Below the pieces are notes generated by a model. The model made no database searches, was not told where the DNA came from, and worked only from the letters and a program-made list of their open reading frames with translations. Below, one piece after another: positions 42,933 to 52,398 of a stretch of DNA of 64,000 bases (positions are counted from its first letter, which is position 1; each line of letters starts with the position of its first letter). Position numbers and translations under genes: made by a program. The DNA is from Akkermansiaceae bacterium (GTDB lineage: Bacteria; Verrucomicrobiota; Verrucomicrobiia; Verrucomicrobiales; Akkermansiaceae): assembly GCA_030725745.1 (NCBI GenBank), contig JANRFH010000003.1, positions 1-64,000 on the forward strand, read 5' to 3'.

Positions 42933-43589
42933 ATGACCATGATCCGCACCATGTTGGTGGAAGACCACCCCGAATACCGAGAAGTGCTCGAACTCGCCAT
43001 CGCCAAGGCTCCCGACCTGGAGCTCACCGGCGAATTCGGAACCGCCGAGCGCGCCCTTCGCACCATCCTCGATGACGAACTTCCACAATCTCCCGAAGTC
43101 ATCTTGCTCGATCTCAATCTCCCCGGAATGGGAGGCATCGAGTCCATCCCGCATTTCATCGACGCCGTGCCGGGCATCAAGATCATCGTACTCACACAAT
43201 CCGAGCAGGAAGCGGACGTTCTCGCCGCCATCTCAAGTGGAGCCTCTGGCTACATGCTGAAATCCTCCACGGTAAAAAAAATCACCGATGCGATACGGGC
43301 TGTCATGAATGGCGGCGCATCGCTCGATCCCAAGGTCGCCCGTTTTATCATGAACACCCTCAGGGGCAGCATCCCGCAATCCAATTCCAACGCCCCTTCA
43401 TTAACGGATCGCGAACTGGAAATCATCGCCCTGCTTGCCGAAGGCCTCGTAAAAAAGGAGATCGCGGATCGGCTAGGCATCAGCACTAGCACCGTCGTCA
43501 CCCACGTCGGCCATATCTACGAAAAACTCCAAGCAAGCAACGTCGCCTCCGCCATCAACAAAGCACACCGCCTCGGCCTCCTCGGCTAG
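42933..43589 (+). CDS. NarL/FixJ family response regulator
   Basis: The 218-residue regulator has a receiver domain (MLVEDHPEYREVL, phospho-acceptor Asp in VILLDLNLPGMGG, Thr/Lys later at VLTQ and MLKSS) and a LuxR-type DNA-binding domain (LTDRELEIIALLAEGLVKKE, IADRLGISTSTVVTHVGHIY). It follows the histidine kinase by 11 bases, so they form a two-component pair. ATG 42933 or 42939 gives the right N-terminus. Possible targets are the divergent DUF1553-DUF1501 operon; that is inference. Confidence 0.92.
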   Translation: MTMIRTMLVEDHPEYREVLELAIAKAPDLELTGEFGTAERALRTILDDELPQSPEVILLDLNLPGMGGIESIPHFIDAVPGIKIIVLTQSEQEADVLAAISSGASGYMLKSSTVKKITDAIRAVMNGGASLDPKVARFIMNTLRGSIPQSNSNAPSLTDRELEIIALLAEGLVKKEIADRLGISTSTVVTHVGHIYEKLQASNVASAINKAHRLGLLG

Positions 43590-43613
43590 GTTTTCACTAC
43601 CTCGATGAATTTG

Positions 43614-43632
43614 GAGGCCTTTTTCGCCTCCT
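43614..43632 (+). terminator. Hairpin between the convergent regulator and nucleotidyltransferase genes
   Basis: GGAGGC and GCCTCC form a six-pair GC-rich stem around a CTTTTTC loop. It is 25 bases after the regulator stop. There is no T-run after the stem on either strand, so this is a weak candidate. Confidence 0.3.
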
Positions 43633-43693
43633 CAAACAAGTGATCGGAAATGGAAACCGTTGTCCTCATGCAACAAAACATCACATGCACGCA

Positions 43694-44548
43694 TCAAGAT
43701 GTCGAGGCCACGACCGCCCCGTCGACGCTTGCGCCTTCATCCACGGTAGCACCCGGCCAGACGACAGAATCCACCACCCGTGCACCTGTTCCTATCACCG
43801 CACTTTTTCCGATCACGCTGTTCTCCACCACCGCACCTTCGCCGATGACGGCCTCGGGGTGAACCGGTTCCTGCAAGGCGAGCTCCCGGTGCGCGGCGAG
43901 ATAGGAATCCACATCGCCGAGATCCATCCACTCGCCCTCGTCGAGCACCACCCCACCGATGCCACCCTCCCGCACCAGCTCCTGGAAAGCGGGGATGACG
44001 GCGATGACCTCACCGGCCGGGATGCGTTTCAGGAAATCCTTTTTCACGCAGTAGATCCCCGTGAAGACATGGGTTCCCGGCAGGCCACGCACCTCGCTGC
44101 GTACATCTTCCACCCGGCCACCAGCGCCCATGGAAATTTTCTTCGCACCCCCAGCCGAGCGCAGCGCGAGCGTGACTTCATCTCCGGAAGCCTCATGCGC
44201 CTCCACCAATTTCCGCAAATCCATCGAGGAAAAAATATCGCCGTTGTGGATGAGCAGGCTACCTTCCTCCACCCAGCCCTCGATGTTTTTCAGCCCGCCG
44301 CCGGTTTCCAGAAGCACTGGCTCATGGAAAAACGAAACGTCCCTCCCCGCACCGAAGCCCTCCCATTTCTCCGGCAGGTGATGGGTGTTGATCGCAAAGC
44401 GGCTGCACCCGAGAGCCTCGCAGGCTTCTACCGCCCACAGAGCCAGCGGCTTGTGAAAAAGAGGCACCAGCGGCTTCGGCCACATATCCGTCAACGGCCT
44501 CAGCCTCGTCCCCAGTCCCGCTCCCAGAATGAATGCCTGCTTGATCAT
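43694..44548 (-). CDS. Sugar-1-phosphate nucleotidyltransferase with beta-helix tail
   Basis: The 284-residue protein has the nucleotidyltransferase fold: FILGAGLGTRLRPLTDMWPK with the conserved Lys of PKPLVP, INTHHLPEKW, TGGGLKNIEGW and IHNGDIFS, then a short hexapeptide beta-helix (about 230-284, AVIGEGAVVENSVIGKSAVI). It activates a sugar phosphate to an NDP-sugar, most like the MurU/ManC-like group. The exact sugar and nucleotide are undetermined. It may feed glycan synthesis or cell-wall recycling. It is the terminal gene of the feo-side minus-strand run. Confidence 0.85.
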   Translation of the reverse strand: MIKQAFILGAGLGTRLRPLTDMWPKPLVPLFHKPLALWAVEACEALGCSRFAINTHHLPEKWEGFGAGRDVSFFHEPVLLETGGGLKNIEGWVEEGSLLIHNGDIFSSMDLRKLVEAHEASGDEVTLALRSAGGAKKISMGAGGRVEDVRSEVRGLPGTHVFTGIYCVKKDFLKRIPAGEVIAVIPAFQELVREGGIGGVVLDEGEWMDLGDVDSYLAAHRELALQEPVHPEAVIGEGAVVENSVIGKSAVIGTGARVVDSVVWPGATVDEGASVDGAVVASTS

Positions 44549-44582
44549 CTGGCGCAGAGCCTAGGGCGCACCTGCCAAATCG

Positions 44583-44729
44583 TCACTTCCGAAGAGCGTC
44601 CTTTTTCTCAACTCCACAGCCGCAGCCTTTGCCACAGCCGGACTTCTTGTTCGGCTTCGCGATTCTGTAGATGAACGCACCGAGTGCGATGGCGACGACC
44701 AAGAGAGCGATGGGGCTTTGCCAATCCAT
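44583..44729 (-). CDS. FeoB-associated Cys-rich membrane protein
   Basis: This 48-residue protein has one N-terminal membrane helix (SPIALLVVAIALGAFIY) and a basic, Cys-rich tail with GCGKGCGCG. That matches the small FeoB-associated proteins (PF12669 type) encoded beside feoB, thought to bind iron or support the transporter; the role is not established. It lies 33 bases after feoB with the AT-rich motif in the gap. The start is ATG 44729. Confidence 0.8.
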   Translation of the reverse strand: MDWQSPIALLVVAIALGAFIYRIAKPNKKSGCGKGCGCGVEKKDALRK

Positions 44730-44740
44730 GATGAGAAAAC

Positions 44741-44765
44741 TATAAACCTTAAATTTTAAACTTCA
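44741..44765 (-). repeat. AT-rich dispersed motif, copy 3 (between feoB and the small Cys-rich gene)
   Basis: On the minus strand it reads AAGTTTAAAATTTAAGGTTT, reaching into the feoB stop codon and ending about ten bases before the ATG of the 48-residue gene. Confidence 0.5.
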
Positions 44766-46646
44766 AAAGCGCAGAAGGGTTCCGATCTGGAAGACGAGGA
44801 GGGACGCCAGATAGGCGAAGCCAGACATGAAGACGAACTGGCCGATGCCCCACTTCCACGAGTTAGTTTCTCTCGCTACTACCGCTGTGGTCGGTAGGCA
44901 CTGGAGCGCGTAGATGAAAAACACCAGTAGCGAGACGAGGGACAGTGGCGTGTAGAGCGCTCGGCCATCCGGCCATGTCGCGGCGGCGATGCGATCGCGC
45001 AGTCGGCTGCGGGTTTCCTCGTCGTCATCCGTTTCCTCGACACTGAAAAGGATGGCCATGGAAGACACGAAGACCTCGCGCGCGGCGAAAGATGTGAGAA
45101 TGGCCGTTCCGGTGCGACCATCGAAGCCCAGCGGTTTCACGGCCGGCTCGATGAAATCGCCGATGCGACCCATCGCAGAATAAGCGAGGGCTTCGCCCTG
45201 ATCATCGGAATCGCTTTTCGGGTAGGTCTTGAGTGCCCAGAGCAGGATTGAAAGCCCGAGAATGATCGTCCCGGCCTTGCGGACGAACGCCCAAGCGCGA
45301 TCGAAGACATGGCGGAAAATATAGCCCCACTGCGGCTTGCGGTAGGAAGGCAGCTCCAGCATGAAGTGGGATGGCTTCGCATCCGGCCCCAGCCTACCAC
45401 GCAGGATTCGTGCTACGATAAATGCCGTAGCTGTGCCGAAAAAGTAGATTCCAAAAAGGAAGAGCGCCTGCTTCCACGTGCCTTCCTTTTCATGCAGGAG
45501 CAGCGGTACCAGCAGGAAATACACCGGCAGGCGCGCCGAGCAGCTCATCCAAGGAGCAACGAAGATCGTGACCAGGCGCTCCTTCGCGGAGTCGATGGTG
45601 CGGGTGGCCATCACGCCGGGGATCGCGCAGGCATAGGAGCTAAAAAGTGGCAGGAAGGCTTTGCCGCTGAGACCTGCCTTCGCCATGACTCCATCCATCA
45701 GGTAGGCGGCGCGCGCCATGTAGCCAGAGCTTTCCAGCAGGCCAATGAAGAGGAAAAGCAGGATGATCTGGGGAAGGAAAATGAGAACGCCGCCGACACC
45801 TTCGATAACCCCGTCCACAATGAGGGAGCGCAAGTCGCCTTCAGGCATGAGCGTTGTCACCCATTCGGCCAAGGAACCTTTCAGTCCTTCGATGGCGTCC
45901 ATCGGGATGGAGGCGAAGGAAAAGATCGCCCAGAAAACGCCGAACATCACTGCGATGAACGCGATCCACCCGAATAGAGGATGCAGTAAAATGGAGTCTA
46001 GCTTGTCTGAAAAAGTCCGCTGCGAAGAATCCGGGCGCCTCGCAGCAAGTTCACACAGACCGCTGATGAACCCACGGCGGTGACTCTCGCCATCATCTGT
46101 ATTCAGCAACCACGAGGCTTCTGACGCAGGAGGAAACGGATGACGCAGCGCTTGTTTCAGCTCGATGACTCCCTTCCCTGCATCTGCCTGCATGGCGACG
46201 ACCGGGATGCCGAGTTCTTCGGAAAGCTTTGCCGGATCCAGCCGTAGCCCGGCGTTTTCCGCGAGATCCACCATGTTCAGCGCCAGCACGCACGGCAGCT
46301 TCATCTCGATGACTTGGAGGGCGAGCTGGAGGTGGCGCTCAAGGTTCGATGCATCCACGACGCAGACGACGAGATCCGGCTTCGCTGTGCTCTCCAGTTT
46401 GCCGGTAAGCGCATCGAGAGCTACTTGCTCGTCCTTTGACTCTGCCCTGAGCGAGTAGCAGCCAGGTAGATCCAGCACGTTCAGCTTCTGCCCATGTGGT
46501 GTATAGGTCTCGCCGATCTTAACCTCGACGGTTACTCCAGAAAAATTCCCGACACGTTGGTTTTTGCCTGTCAGGGCATTGAAAATTGTCGATTTTCCGG
46601 CGTTTGGGTTGCCGACAAGCGCAATGGTAGGATTCTCCTCAGACAC
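44763..46646 (-). CDS. feoB: Ferrous iron transport protein B
   Basis: FeoB imports Fe2+ across the inner membrane. The 627-residue protein has the N-terminal G domain (G1 GNPNAGKST at about 12-20, G3 DLPGCYSL at about 60, G4 NMVDLA at about 123), a helical spacer and a polytopic core with two Gate regions (IFLPQIILLFLFIGLLESSG, SYACAIPGVMATR and ILTSFAAREVFVSSMAILFS). It is shorter than the E. coli protein, as in many free-living bacteria. It forms an operon with feoA 17 bases upstream and the small Cys-rich gene downstream. Confidence 0.96.
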   Translation of the reverse strand: MSEENPTIALVGNPNAGKSTIFNALTGKNQRVGNFSGVTVEVKIGETYTPHGQKLNVLDLPGCYSLRAESKDEQVALDALTGKLESTAKPDLVVCVVDASNLERHLQLALQVIEMKLPCVLALNMVDLAENAGLRLDPAKLSEELGIPVVAMQADAGKGVIELKQALRHPFPPASEASWLLNTDDGESHRRGFISGLCELAARRPDSSQRTFSDKLDSILLHPLFGWIAFIAVMFGVFWAIFSFASIPMDAIEGLKGSLAEWVTTLMPEGDLRSLIVDGVIEGVGGVLIFLPQIILLFLFIGLLESSGYMARAAYLMDGVMAKAGLSGKAFLPLFSSYACAIPGVMATRTIDSAKERLVTIFVAPWMSCSARLPVYFLLVPLLLHEKEGTWKQALFLFGIYFFGTATAFIVARILRGRLGPDAKPSHFMLELPSYRKPQWGYIFRHVFDRAWAFVRKAGTIILGLSILLWALKTYPKSDSDDQGEALAYSAMGRIGDFIEPAVKPLGFDGRTGTAILTSFAAREVFVSSMAILFSVEETDDDEETRSRLRDRIAAATWPDGRALYTPLSLVSLLVFFIYALQCLPTTAVVARETNSWKWGIGQFVFMSGFAYLASLLVFQIGTLLRF

Positions 46647-46663
46647 GACTCTAAGCTTCCGAG

Positions 46664-46915
46664 TTAGCGCATTGGGGAGACAATCACTTGTTTCGCCAGC
46701 TCGCGGCTAATTGCCATTTTCGCTCCACAAACAGTGCAGAGTAGATTGCGGCCGTTAGAAATTTTCCGCAGCTGCATCTGCTCGCAGAAGCCGAGATCGC
46801 GGAGCCTGTCACAGGCAGGGCCTGTAAGACTGCTGATACGAACATCACAGTTGAGACCAGCTTCATCCAATGAAACCGGAAGTCCAACTTCGCGTGTTGC
46901 TTTTGCTGCTGTCAT
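46664..46915 (-). CDS. feoA: Ferrous iron transport protein A
   Basis: This 83-residue SH3-like cytoplasmic protein has the FeoA pattern: RISSLTGPACDRLRDLGFCE, a short QLRKIS strand and MAISRELAKQVIV at the C-terminus. It is thought to regulate or assemble with FeoB. It lies directly upstream of feoB, with which it is surely co-transcribed. The start at ATG 46915 adds about 20 residues before the fold, which is slightly long for the family. Confidence 0.88.
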   Translation of the reverse strand: MTAAKATREVGLPVSLDEAGLNCDVRISSLTGPACDRLRDLGFCEQMQLRKISNGRNLLCTVCGAKMAISRELAKQVIVSPMR

Positions 46916-47016
46916 CCGCGAAAAACATCTCCTAATTGAGACTGGTTTGCAATATCAAACTGCCGGGTTTTCTGTTTGCAGGTGCTTTTGTGAATAACCG
47001 CAGGTAAATAGGGCGA

Positions 47017-47436
47017 ATGGACACGCTTCCCATCATCATCATTGTTTGCGCACCTTTCTTGTTTGTTGGAGTCTGGTGTTTCGTTTGTTGGATCATCTCG
47101 CAAGTGGGAGGATGGGCTGCATTGGCCAAGAAATTTCCCGCCGACGGGCTGCCCTCCGGCGAAACTCTCCATGGCGAGTCGCTCCAGCTCAATGGATTCT
47201 GCAACTACAACAGTGTGATGAAAATGACGCTTTCCGAACACGGGCTCCACCTCGCCGTCATGCCTATCTTTGTAGGTCACAAGCCAGTGATGATCCCTTG
47301 GAGCGAGATACACCGAGCCGTGCCCCGCAACTTCCTGTGGATTAAGCAGGTTGGTTTTGAAATCGGCGACCCGAAGGCCGCCACGATGCGAGTGTTGAGG
47401 AAAACTTATCTCCGCTTTCCCCTACCCGAGATCTGA
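47017..47436 (+). CDS. Single-pass membrane protein of unknown function
   Basis: The 139-residue protein has an N-terminal membrane helix (LPIIIIVCAPFLFVGVWCFV) and a C-terminal cytoplasmic-looking domain with NYNSVMKMTLSEHGLHLAVM, KPVMIPWSEIHRAVP and a basic end. The MT/LSEHGLHL-x-IPWSEI order suggests a small PH-like membrane-associated domain, but I do not recognise a named family. It is convergent with the subtilase gene (four bases apart). Confidence 0.6.
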   Translation: MDTLPIIIIVCAPFLFVGVWCFVCWIISQVGGWAALAKKFPADGLPSGETLHGESLQLNGFCNYNSVMKMTLSEHGLHLAVMPIFVGHKPVMIPWSEIHRAVPRNFLWIKQVGFEIGDPKAATMRVLRKTYLRFPLPEI

Positions 47437-47440
47437 CGCC

Positions 47441-50400
47441 TCAACTCTCAGGAACTTCGGTCGCCCTGAGCCTCATGAAACGCTTGGGTTCAAGAGGATC
47501 GATCGGTAGCGATGCTTTCATTACCGTCTGGAATTCATTACTTAGGGCGGGCACTTCTACTTTAGTGATGTCCTCTGTGCTCCAGGTGCCGTCTTCCATG
47601 GATGGCGACCATTCCACGATGATGACCACACCTACTAGGCCGATCGCCTCTGGATAAGTGATACTGATTTCATCACCCTCTCTCACGAAAATCACGGGCG
47701 AAGGTATTTCGATAGTATCCGGCAAAGTACCCATGGCATACTCCAGGAAGTTCGGGAAAAGATCGAAATCCGGATCTCCGGTAGCCGTCTCATCCGAGAG
47801 CATGATGCCTGCAATCCATTCCGGGAATGGTGGCGGGCCGCTGCCGACATTGAGAACGAATGACTGCGTGGTAACATCACCTAGGATATTGGTGAGTTGA
47901 ATGGTGATTGGATAAGGCCCGGGGGTAGCATCAAGCGCGACCGTGCCAGAGATAATACCTGTAGCAGAACTGAGGAACAGACCGTCGGGAAGCACAGATC
48001 CAGGTGCTAGGCTGAAAGTCGGAGGATTTTTCAAAACACCGGAACGGAGCTGAGAAACAAAAACATCGTTCACTCCACCGTTGGGAAAGCCGGGTGTCAC
48101 ACCTGCCGGCAGCCCCTCGTCATCCGCGACTTTGAACGTTTGGTTATCGCCCACCAGTCCCGTGGCCGCTACGGAGATCGATACGCTACGGGTTCCGTCG
48201 ACAGCGGCGTTGTCAATCACTCCGATGGGGAACTTCACCACGCTCTGGCCTGCACGCATCAGGATGGATGCTGGAACGGTGACCAGACCTGTATTTGATG
48301 AGGTGAGCTGGATGAGTGTATCGGTCGTAACCGGCGTGTGTGCAGTCACCGTTCCCACCGCTGAGGTAGCGCCTGCGTTTTCAAGAACCGTATCTGGCTG
48401 GAAGGTGAGATTCAGAAAGATCGATCCTACTTGAGCCGAAGTGATGGATACGTTGTCGATGGCCAAGGCATCTCTTAATCCGCTAGTTCCGGAGGACTTG
48501 TAGAACCAGCGAAGATAGATAGGAGTTTCAAGGTTATTGAAGCCTGCAGGCAGGCTGATGTTGCTGAAAGAGGTCACCGTTCCGCTATCTAAGGTTCCGC
48601 TGTCATATGCACCGCCGGGAACATCCGTCCAGATACTTGCCGTATTTCCCGGAGGGGAGGTGGTGTATTGAAGTTTGAACGATATGCTCCTACCTCCTCT
48701 CTTAACTTTGATGATATCGTAAGAAATCTTCAGGTCACTCAGTCGCCTTGTATTCTCGAGGGTAAGGGTGATGTAACTTGGGTCGAATACACTGCCGGAG
48801 GAGCTCCCCAGAAGCCCGATCTGGGATCCAAAGTTATAGTTTCCAGCAACGAAACTGTCAATGGTGCCCAGCCTCATGGTGGGGAACTCCGTCGTTTTCG
48901 TGGTCGAGGTTGTGAGTTGGTTATAGCTCGTCCATCCATCAGGGTAGTCCCTGCCGTCGGCTCCGGGAATCGTATTGAAATCCTCGGTATATGTTCCCAG
49001 CGGAAGCTGCACACGTGCACTTGAATCGGATGTCGGGACAGATCGCTTATTGGTTGCCGTGGTAAGAACCCAATTATTGGCTTCGTCCGCATCTATGTCT
49101 TCCTGTCCTGCGTAGTAGGTAGCTTCGAGAACGGGTACGTTACCTACATTCGGCGTTGTAGCCGTCGAGTTTCCGTAAGCAATCGAATGAATAAGACCTT
49201 CACTCGCATCGAGAAGGAAAATCGAATCTCCGGTATTTCCGAAATTAGGCCAGTCAGCCCCGTTTGAACTGAAATAACTCCGGTTGGTGCTGGCGACGAT
49301 GATTTTGCCGCTGGAAGCATCGAAGTTTGGTGCCTCGACCAGTGGATCTCTCGCTGCACCACCGTTGAAAATCACGATCAATGTCCCGGCTGGAATATTT
49401 TCCCAAACTTCGTCTTCAAGGAAAAGCAGGGCATTACCTTCCGGATCGCTCAAGCTCCAGTTGCTGAGGTCACTGTCCTGCATGACTAGGATTTCCACCC
49501 ATGCGGCTTGTGTGCCTACCGAGCCTTGGCTGAATTCATGGATGATGGCAGGGCGAGTGATTTCCTTGTCCGAGCCATTCAAAACCAAGCCACTAGCATA
49601 GGTGAACTCACTGCCCGGCTCGATCGATAAGGGCGGGCGAGTCAGTATATTAACTGGGCTAGTGACAGTCGGAGCGCTGGTGTTGTTAGAAGTATCCTTT
49701 GCACGGATCTCGCAGACCCAAGCCTTCCCGGCATTGTCGGGGGAAATCGGGAGATTTGCGCTAGTTGCTCCAGACTCATCAACATAAGTGATCAGATCCG
49801 TACTGAAGCGCCACTGGTAGGAAACGGTGACGTCATCACCCTCTGGGTCACTGGTCTCGACAGTAAGTACAGACACCTGTTGGTCGGCGAATGCCTGTGC
49901 CCCGTAGTTCACCGTGAAAGCCTCCACGACAGGCACCTGATTCGCCACGAAAATGGAGACAGGTAAAGACTCCCCGGTCTTGCCATCAGGATCCGTTGAT
50001 TTGGCGACAATGCTCACATTACCTAGAGGCGGCGTGATTTGGATGGCGTATGGCGCGAAGAAATCTGGAGGGCCGAACGGAATGCCGTTAACGAAAAACT
50101 GTACATTGGTGATGGGAGAATCGTTGCCATCAATGTCTAAATCGGTCGCTGTGGCGGTCAGCGTGACAGGCACGTTGGGGCTAAAGAGCGCGCCATCGGC
50201 AGGGCTGGTGATAACCAGTTGTGGCGCAGGATTCGTAGGCGCATCGGATGCTCCGAATACTGTGAGTTCCAAGCTGTTGAGCGTTCCTACCGCGTTGTTG
50301 GCGGCGCTGCGATCCGCTACTTTCACGGTCCATGTGCCACGAGAGTTTTCTCCCCAATTGCGGACTGAGCTGAATGTCCAGTCTGAGTAGTTGTTATTGG

Positions 50401-52345
50401 GATCAGAATGCACCTCCGAAAGCCTGCTCTCTGTGCCGTTGGGTGAAATGAGGCTGATTGCAAGATCACCGCGATTCACGTGCGTGATATCCACTTTCAG
50501 AGTCACCTGCTCGATCCGGATATTCGAGGCCGACAGGTCGAATTCACGGACGACTCCATTGACGGTATTGTTGGGGATACTAGCTCCAATGCTATTCTGG
50601 GTTCTGACTGTGGAAATTTGCGTCTCTAGGTTCGTCCATGTTGCAGCCATGTCCACAGCTGCAGTCACATCAATCAGGCCAGCACCGAAGTCATGGTTAA
50701 AATTGAAACCCGCGCCATTGACGATCCAGTCGCCATTGGTCGGATTGATCTTATTCGCGGAGCGGATGAGGATTTCCTGCACATCGCGCCAGCCGAGCTC
50801 GGGGTTTTTCTCCAGCATCAGAGCGATGGCACCCGCAACCGCAGGGCAAGCCGATGAAGTGCCGCCGAATGTCGTGGTGTAGTCGGCACCGAGTACGGAA
50901 GTCGCCGTTGAATAGCCGTTGGAGCCGGTGACATCCGTAGTGGTAATGCCTAGGGTGCCGCCGTTCGATGGGGCGCAAATGACGACGTTTGCTCCGGGCT
51001 CTGAGTAGAAAGACCTAAGTCCCGAAGAAGAAGTGGCACCCACCGCGATGGTGTAGATCGAGTTCGCGTAGCTGTCGTAGTTTGAGTTGTCGCCGTTGTC
51101 GCCGCCGTTACCGCCCGCCCAGGTGAAGATGGTTCCTTTACCTCCACGTCCGTTCTCAGCAGCGGTCTTGAGGGCTGCTTTCGCTGCTGCGCTCGCTCCT
51201 CCAAGAAAGGTTCCCGAATCACTGGGTCCCCAGCTATTGCTGGAAATATCGATGCGCGTTGGCTCGTGTGTTAGGGCTTCAGCGACATCCGTAGCGGTGA
51301 AACCGCCGGCAATAAGGCGCAGGCCGTAAAGTGTGGCTTCCGGAGCGACCCCGGAGACTCCCAAGTTGTTGTTACCCCTAGCTGCCGCGACTCCCGCGCA
51401 TGCCGTTCCGTGGCTGTCACCTGCTCCTGGGCTTGGATCGTTGTCATCGCCGTTCCAATCGTAATCAAAGTCGGTATTCGCATTTGTCGTGAGATCCGGA
51501 TGGTTGGTTTGCATGCCATCATCCACAATAGAAATACCGATTCCTGTGCCCTTCACGCCGCCCGTCTCGCCATATTTCCAAGCGTCCTCGACGTTCATAT
51601 CAGAGCCCGCCACAGCCGCGCCGCTGGCTTTTAGATGCCACTGTCTTGCGATGTGAGTGTCGTTGGGCAGCGCCCTTTTCACCACGTTTTCGGTCAAAAG
51701 CACATCGGCTGTCTCCACGAAATTCTCATCACGGATGCCCTCGATCTTCGCAAGCGCTTCCAGTGGCTGATCTGCCGAAAAAATCACATACTCCGGTGCA
51801 TACGAAGGCCTGTCCTTGATGATCAAGCCATGCTTCTTAGCAAGCAGCTCGGCCTGTTCCTGAGGCAGCTTCGCAAAAATGTCAGAAGTCACAAACCTCG
51901 GCTGAGGATCGTTATTTTGCTCACCATCCTGATATACGACGGGCATCACACCTTTCGGCGCATCCAGCTCGGCAAGCCTTTCGGAGAGAGTCTCGACTGT
52001 GGCAGGGGGATCTAGCCGCACGATCTCATCTTTACCATCAGCATCACGCAGTGCCGCCTTATTGAGCGAGACTTTCAGAACCGTCCCGTCCTCCGTGTTG
52101 CGATATTCTAGTTTGGATTCGTCACGCTCCTTCTTTTCTATCACGGCTTCCACTTCATCCCCGGCGGGTTGGTCTGCGGCATCCTTGACTAGCGGAGCGG
52201 AAACTGGGGAAACGGAAGCCGAATCCGGCTTCGACGCAACATCCCCTGCACCTCCGTGCATGAAGAAAAATAAAGCTGCCGAACCAATAAGCAGCGCAAA
52301 AAAGGCAAGCAGAGCCGCCGGTTTCTTAAAAAAGGGTCTTTCCAT
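47441..52345 (-). CDS. Giant secreted subtilisin-like protease with proprotein-convertase P domain
   Basis: The 1634-residue protein has an N-terminal anchor or signal (KKPAALLAFFALLIGSAALF), a propeptide-like region, and an S8 catalytic domain with Asp at about 275 (ISIVDDGMQTNHPD), His at about 312 (GDSHGTACAG) and Ser at about 497 (FGGTSSACPAVAG). Then come a P/Homo-B domain (about 590-700), Ig-like and cadherin-like repeats, a lamin-tail-like segment (AAWVEILVMQDSDLSNWSLS) and a Calx-beta-like stretch (about 1370). It is probably surface-exposed or secreted. No PEP-CTERM tail was seen. The start is ATG 52345. Confidence 0.88.
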   Translation of the reverse strand: MERPFFKKPAALLAFFALLIGSAALFFFMHGGAGDVASKPDSASVSPVSAPLVKDAADQPAGDEVEAVIEKKERDESKLEYRNTEDGTVLKVSLNKAALRDADGKDEIVRLDPPATVETLSERLAELDAPKGVMPVVYQDGEQNNDPQPRFVTSDIFAKLPQEQAELLAKKHGLIIKDRPSYAPEYVIFSADQPLEALAKIEGIRDENFVETADVLLTENVVKRALPNDTHIARQWHLKASGAAVAGSDMNVEDAWKYGETGGVKGTGIGISIVDDGMQTNHPDLTTNANTDFDYDWNGDDNDPSPGAGDSHGTACAGVAAARGNNNLGVSGVAPEATLYGLRLIAGGFTATDVAEALTHEPTRIDISSNSWGPSDSGTFLGGASAAAKAALKTAAENGRGGKGTIFTWAGGNGGDNGDNSNYDSYANSIYTIAVGATSSSGLRSFYSEPGANVVICAPSNGGTLGITTTDVTGSNGYSTATSVLGADYTTTFGGTSSACPAVAGAIALMLEKNPELGWRDVQEILIRSANKINPTNGDWIVNGAGFNFNHDFGAGLIDVTAAVDMAATWTNLETQISTVRTQNSIGASIPNNTVNGVVREFDLSASNIRIEQVTLKVDITHVNRGDLAISLISPNGTESRLSEVHSDPNNNYSDWTFSSVRNWGENSRGTWTVKVADRSAANNAVGTLNSLELTVFGASDAPTNPAPQLVITSPADGALFSPNVPVTLTATATDLDIDGNDSPITNVQFFVNGIPFGPPDFFAPYAIQITPPLGNVSIVAKSTDPDGKTGESLPVSIFVANQVPVVEAFTVNYGAQAFADQQVSVLTVETSDPEGDDVTVSYQWRFSTDLITYVDESGATSANLPISPDNAGKAWVCEIRAKDTSNNTSAPTVTSPVNILTRPPLSIEPGSEFTYASGLVLNGSDKEITRPAIIHEFSQGSVGTQAAWVEILVMQDSDLSNWSLSDPEGNALLFLEDEVWENIPAGTLIVIFNGGAARDPLVEAPNFDASSGKIIVASTNRSYFSSNGADWPNFGNTGDSIFLLDASEGLIHSIAYGNSTATTPNVGNVPVLEATYYAGQEDIDADEANNWVLTTATNKRSVPTSDSSARVQLPLGTYTEDFNTIPGADGRDYPDGWTSYNQLTTSTTKTTEFPTMRLGTIDSFVAGNYNFGSQIGLLGSSSGSVFDPSYITLTLENTRRLSDLKISYDIIKVKRGGRSISFKLQYTTSPPGNTASIWTDVPGGAYDSGTLDSGTVTSFSNISLPAGFNNLETPIYLRWFYKSSGTSGLRDALAIDNVSITSAQVGSIFLNLTFQPDTVLENAGATSAVGTVTAHTPVTTDTLIQLTSSNTGLVTVPASILMRAGQSVVKFPIGVIDNAAVDGTRSVSISVAATGLVGDNQTFKVADDEGLPAGVTPGFPNGGVNDVFVSQLRSGVLKNPPTFSLAPGSVLPDGLFLSSATGIISGTVALDATPGPYPITIQLTNILGDVTTQSFVLNVGSGPPPFPEWIAGIMLSDETATGDPDFDLFPNFLEYAMGTLPDTIEIPSPVIFVREGDEISITYPEAIGLVGVVIIVEWSPSMEDGTWSTEDITKVEVPALSNEFQTVMKASLPIDPLEPKRFMRLRATEVPES

Positions 52346-52398
52346 CGCGCTGGGAGGATTACTGCCGCAAGGCCAGAGCACAAGCAGTCGTTTGCACC

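Noticed and set aside
43640-44674. 344-codon + strand frame opposite the nucleotidyltransferase
   Set aside because: His/Arg/Pro-rich antisense shadow spanning two real genes.
47441-47600. C-terminus of the giant subtilase as a PEP-CTERM sorting tail
   Set aside because: The end reads RFMRLRATEVPES with no Val-Pro-Glu-Pro motif, hydrophobic helix or basic cluster in the right order.
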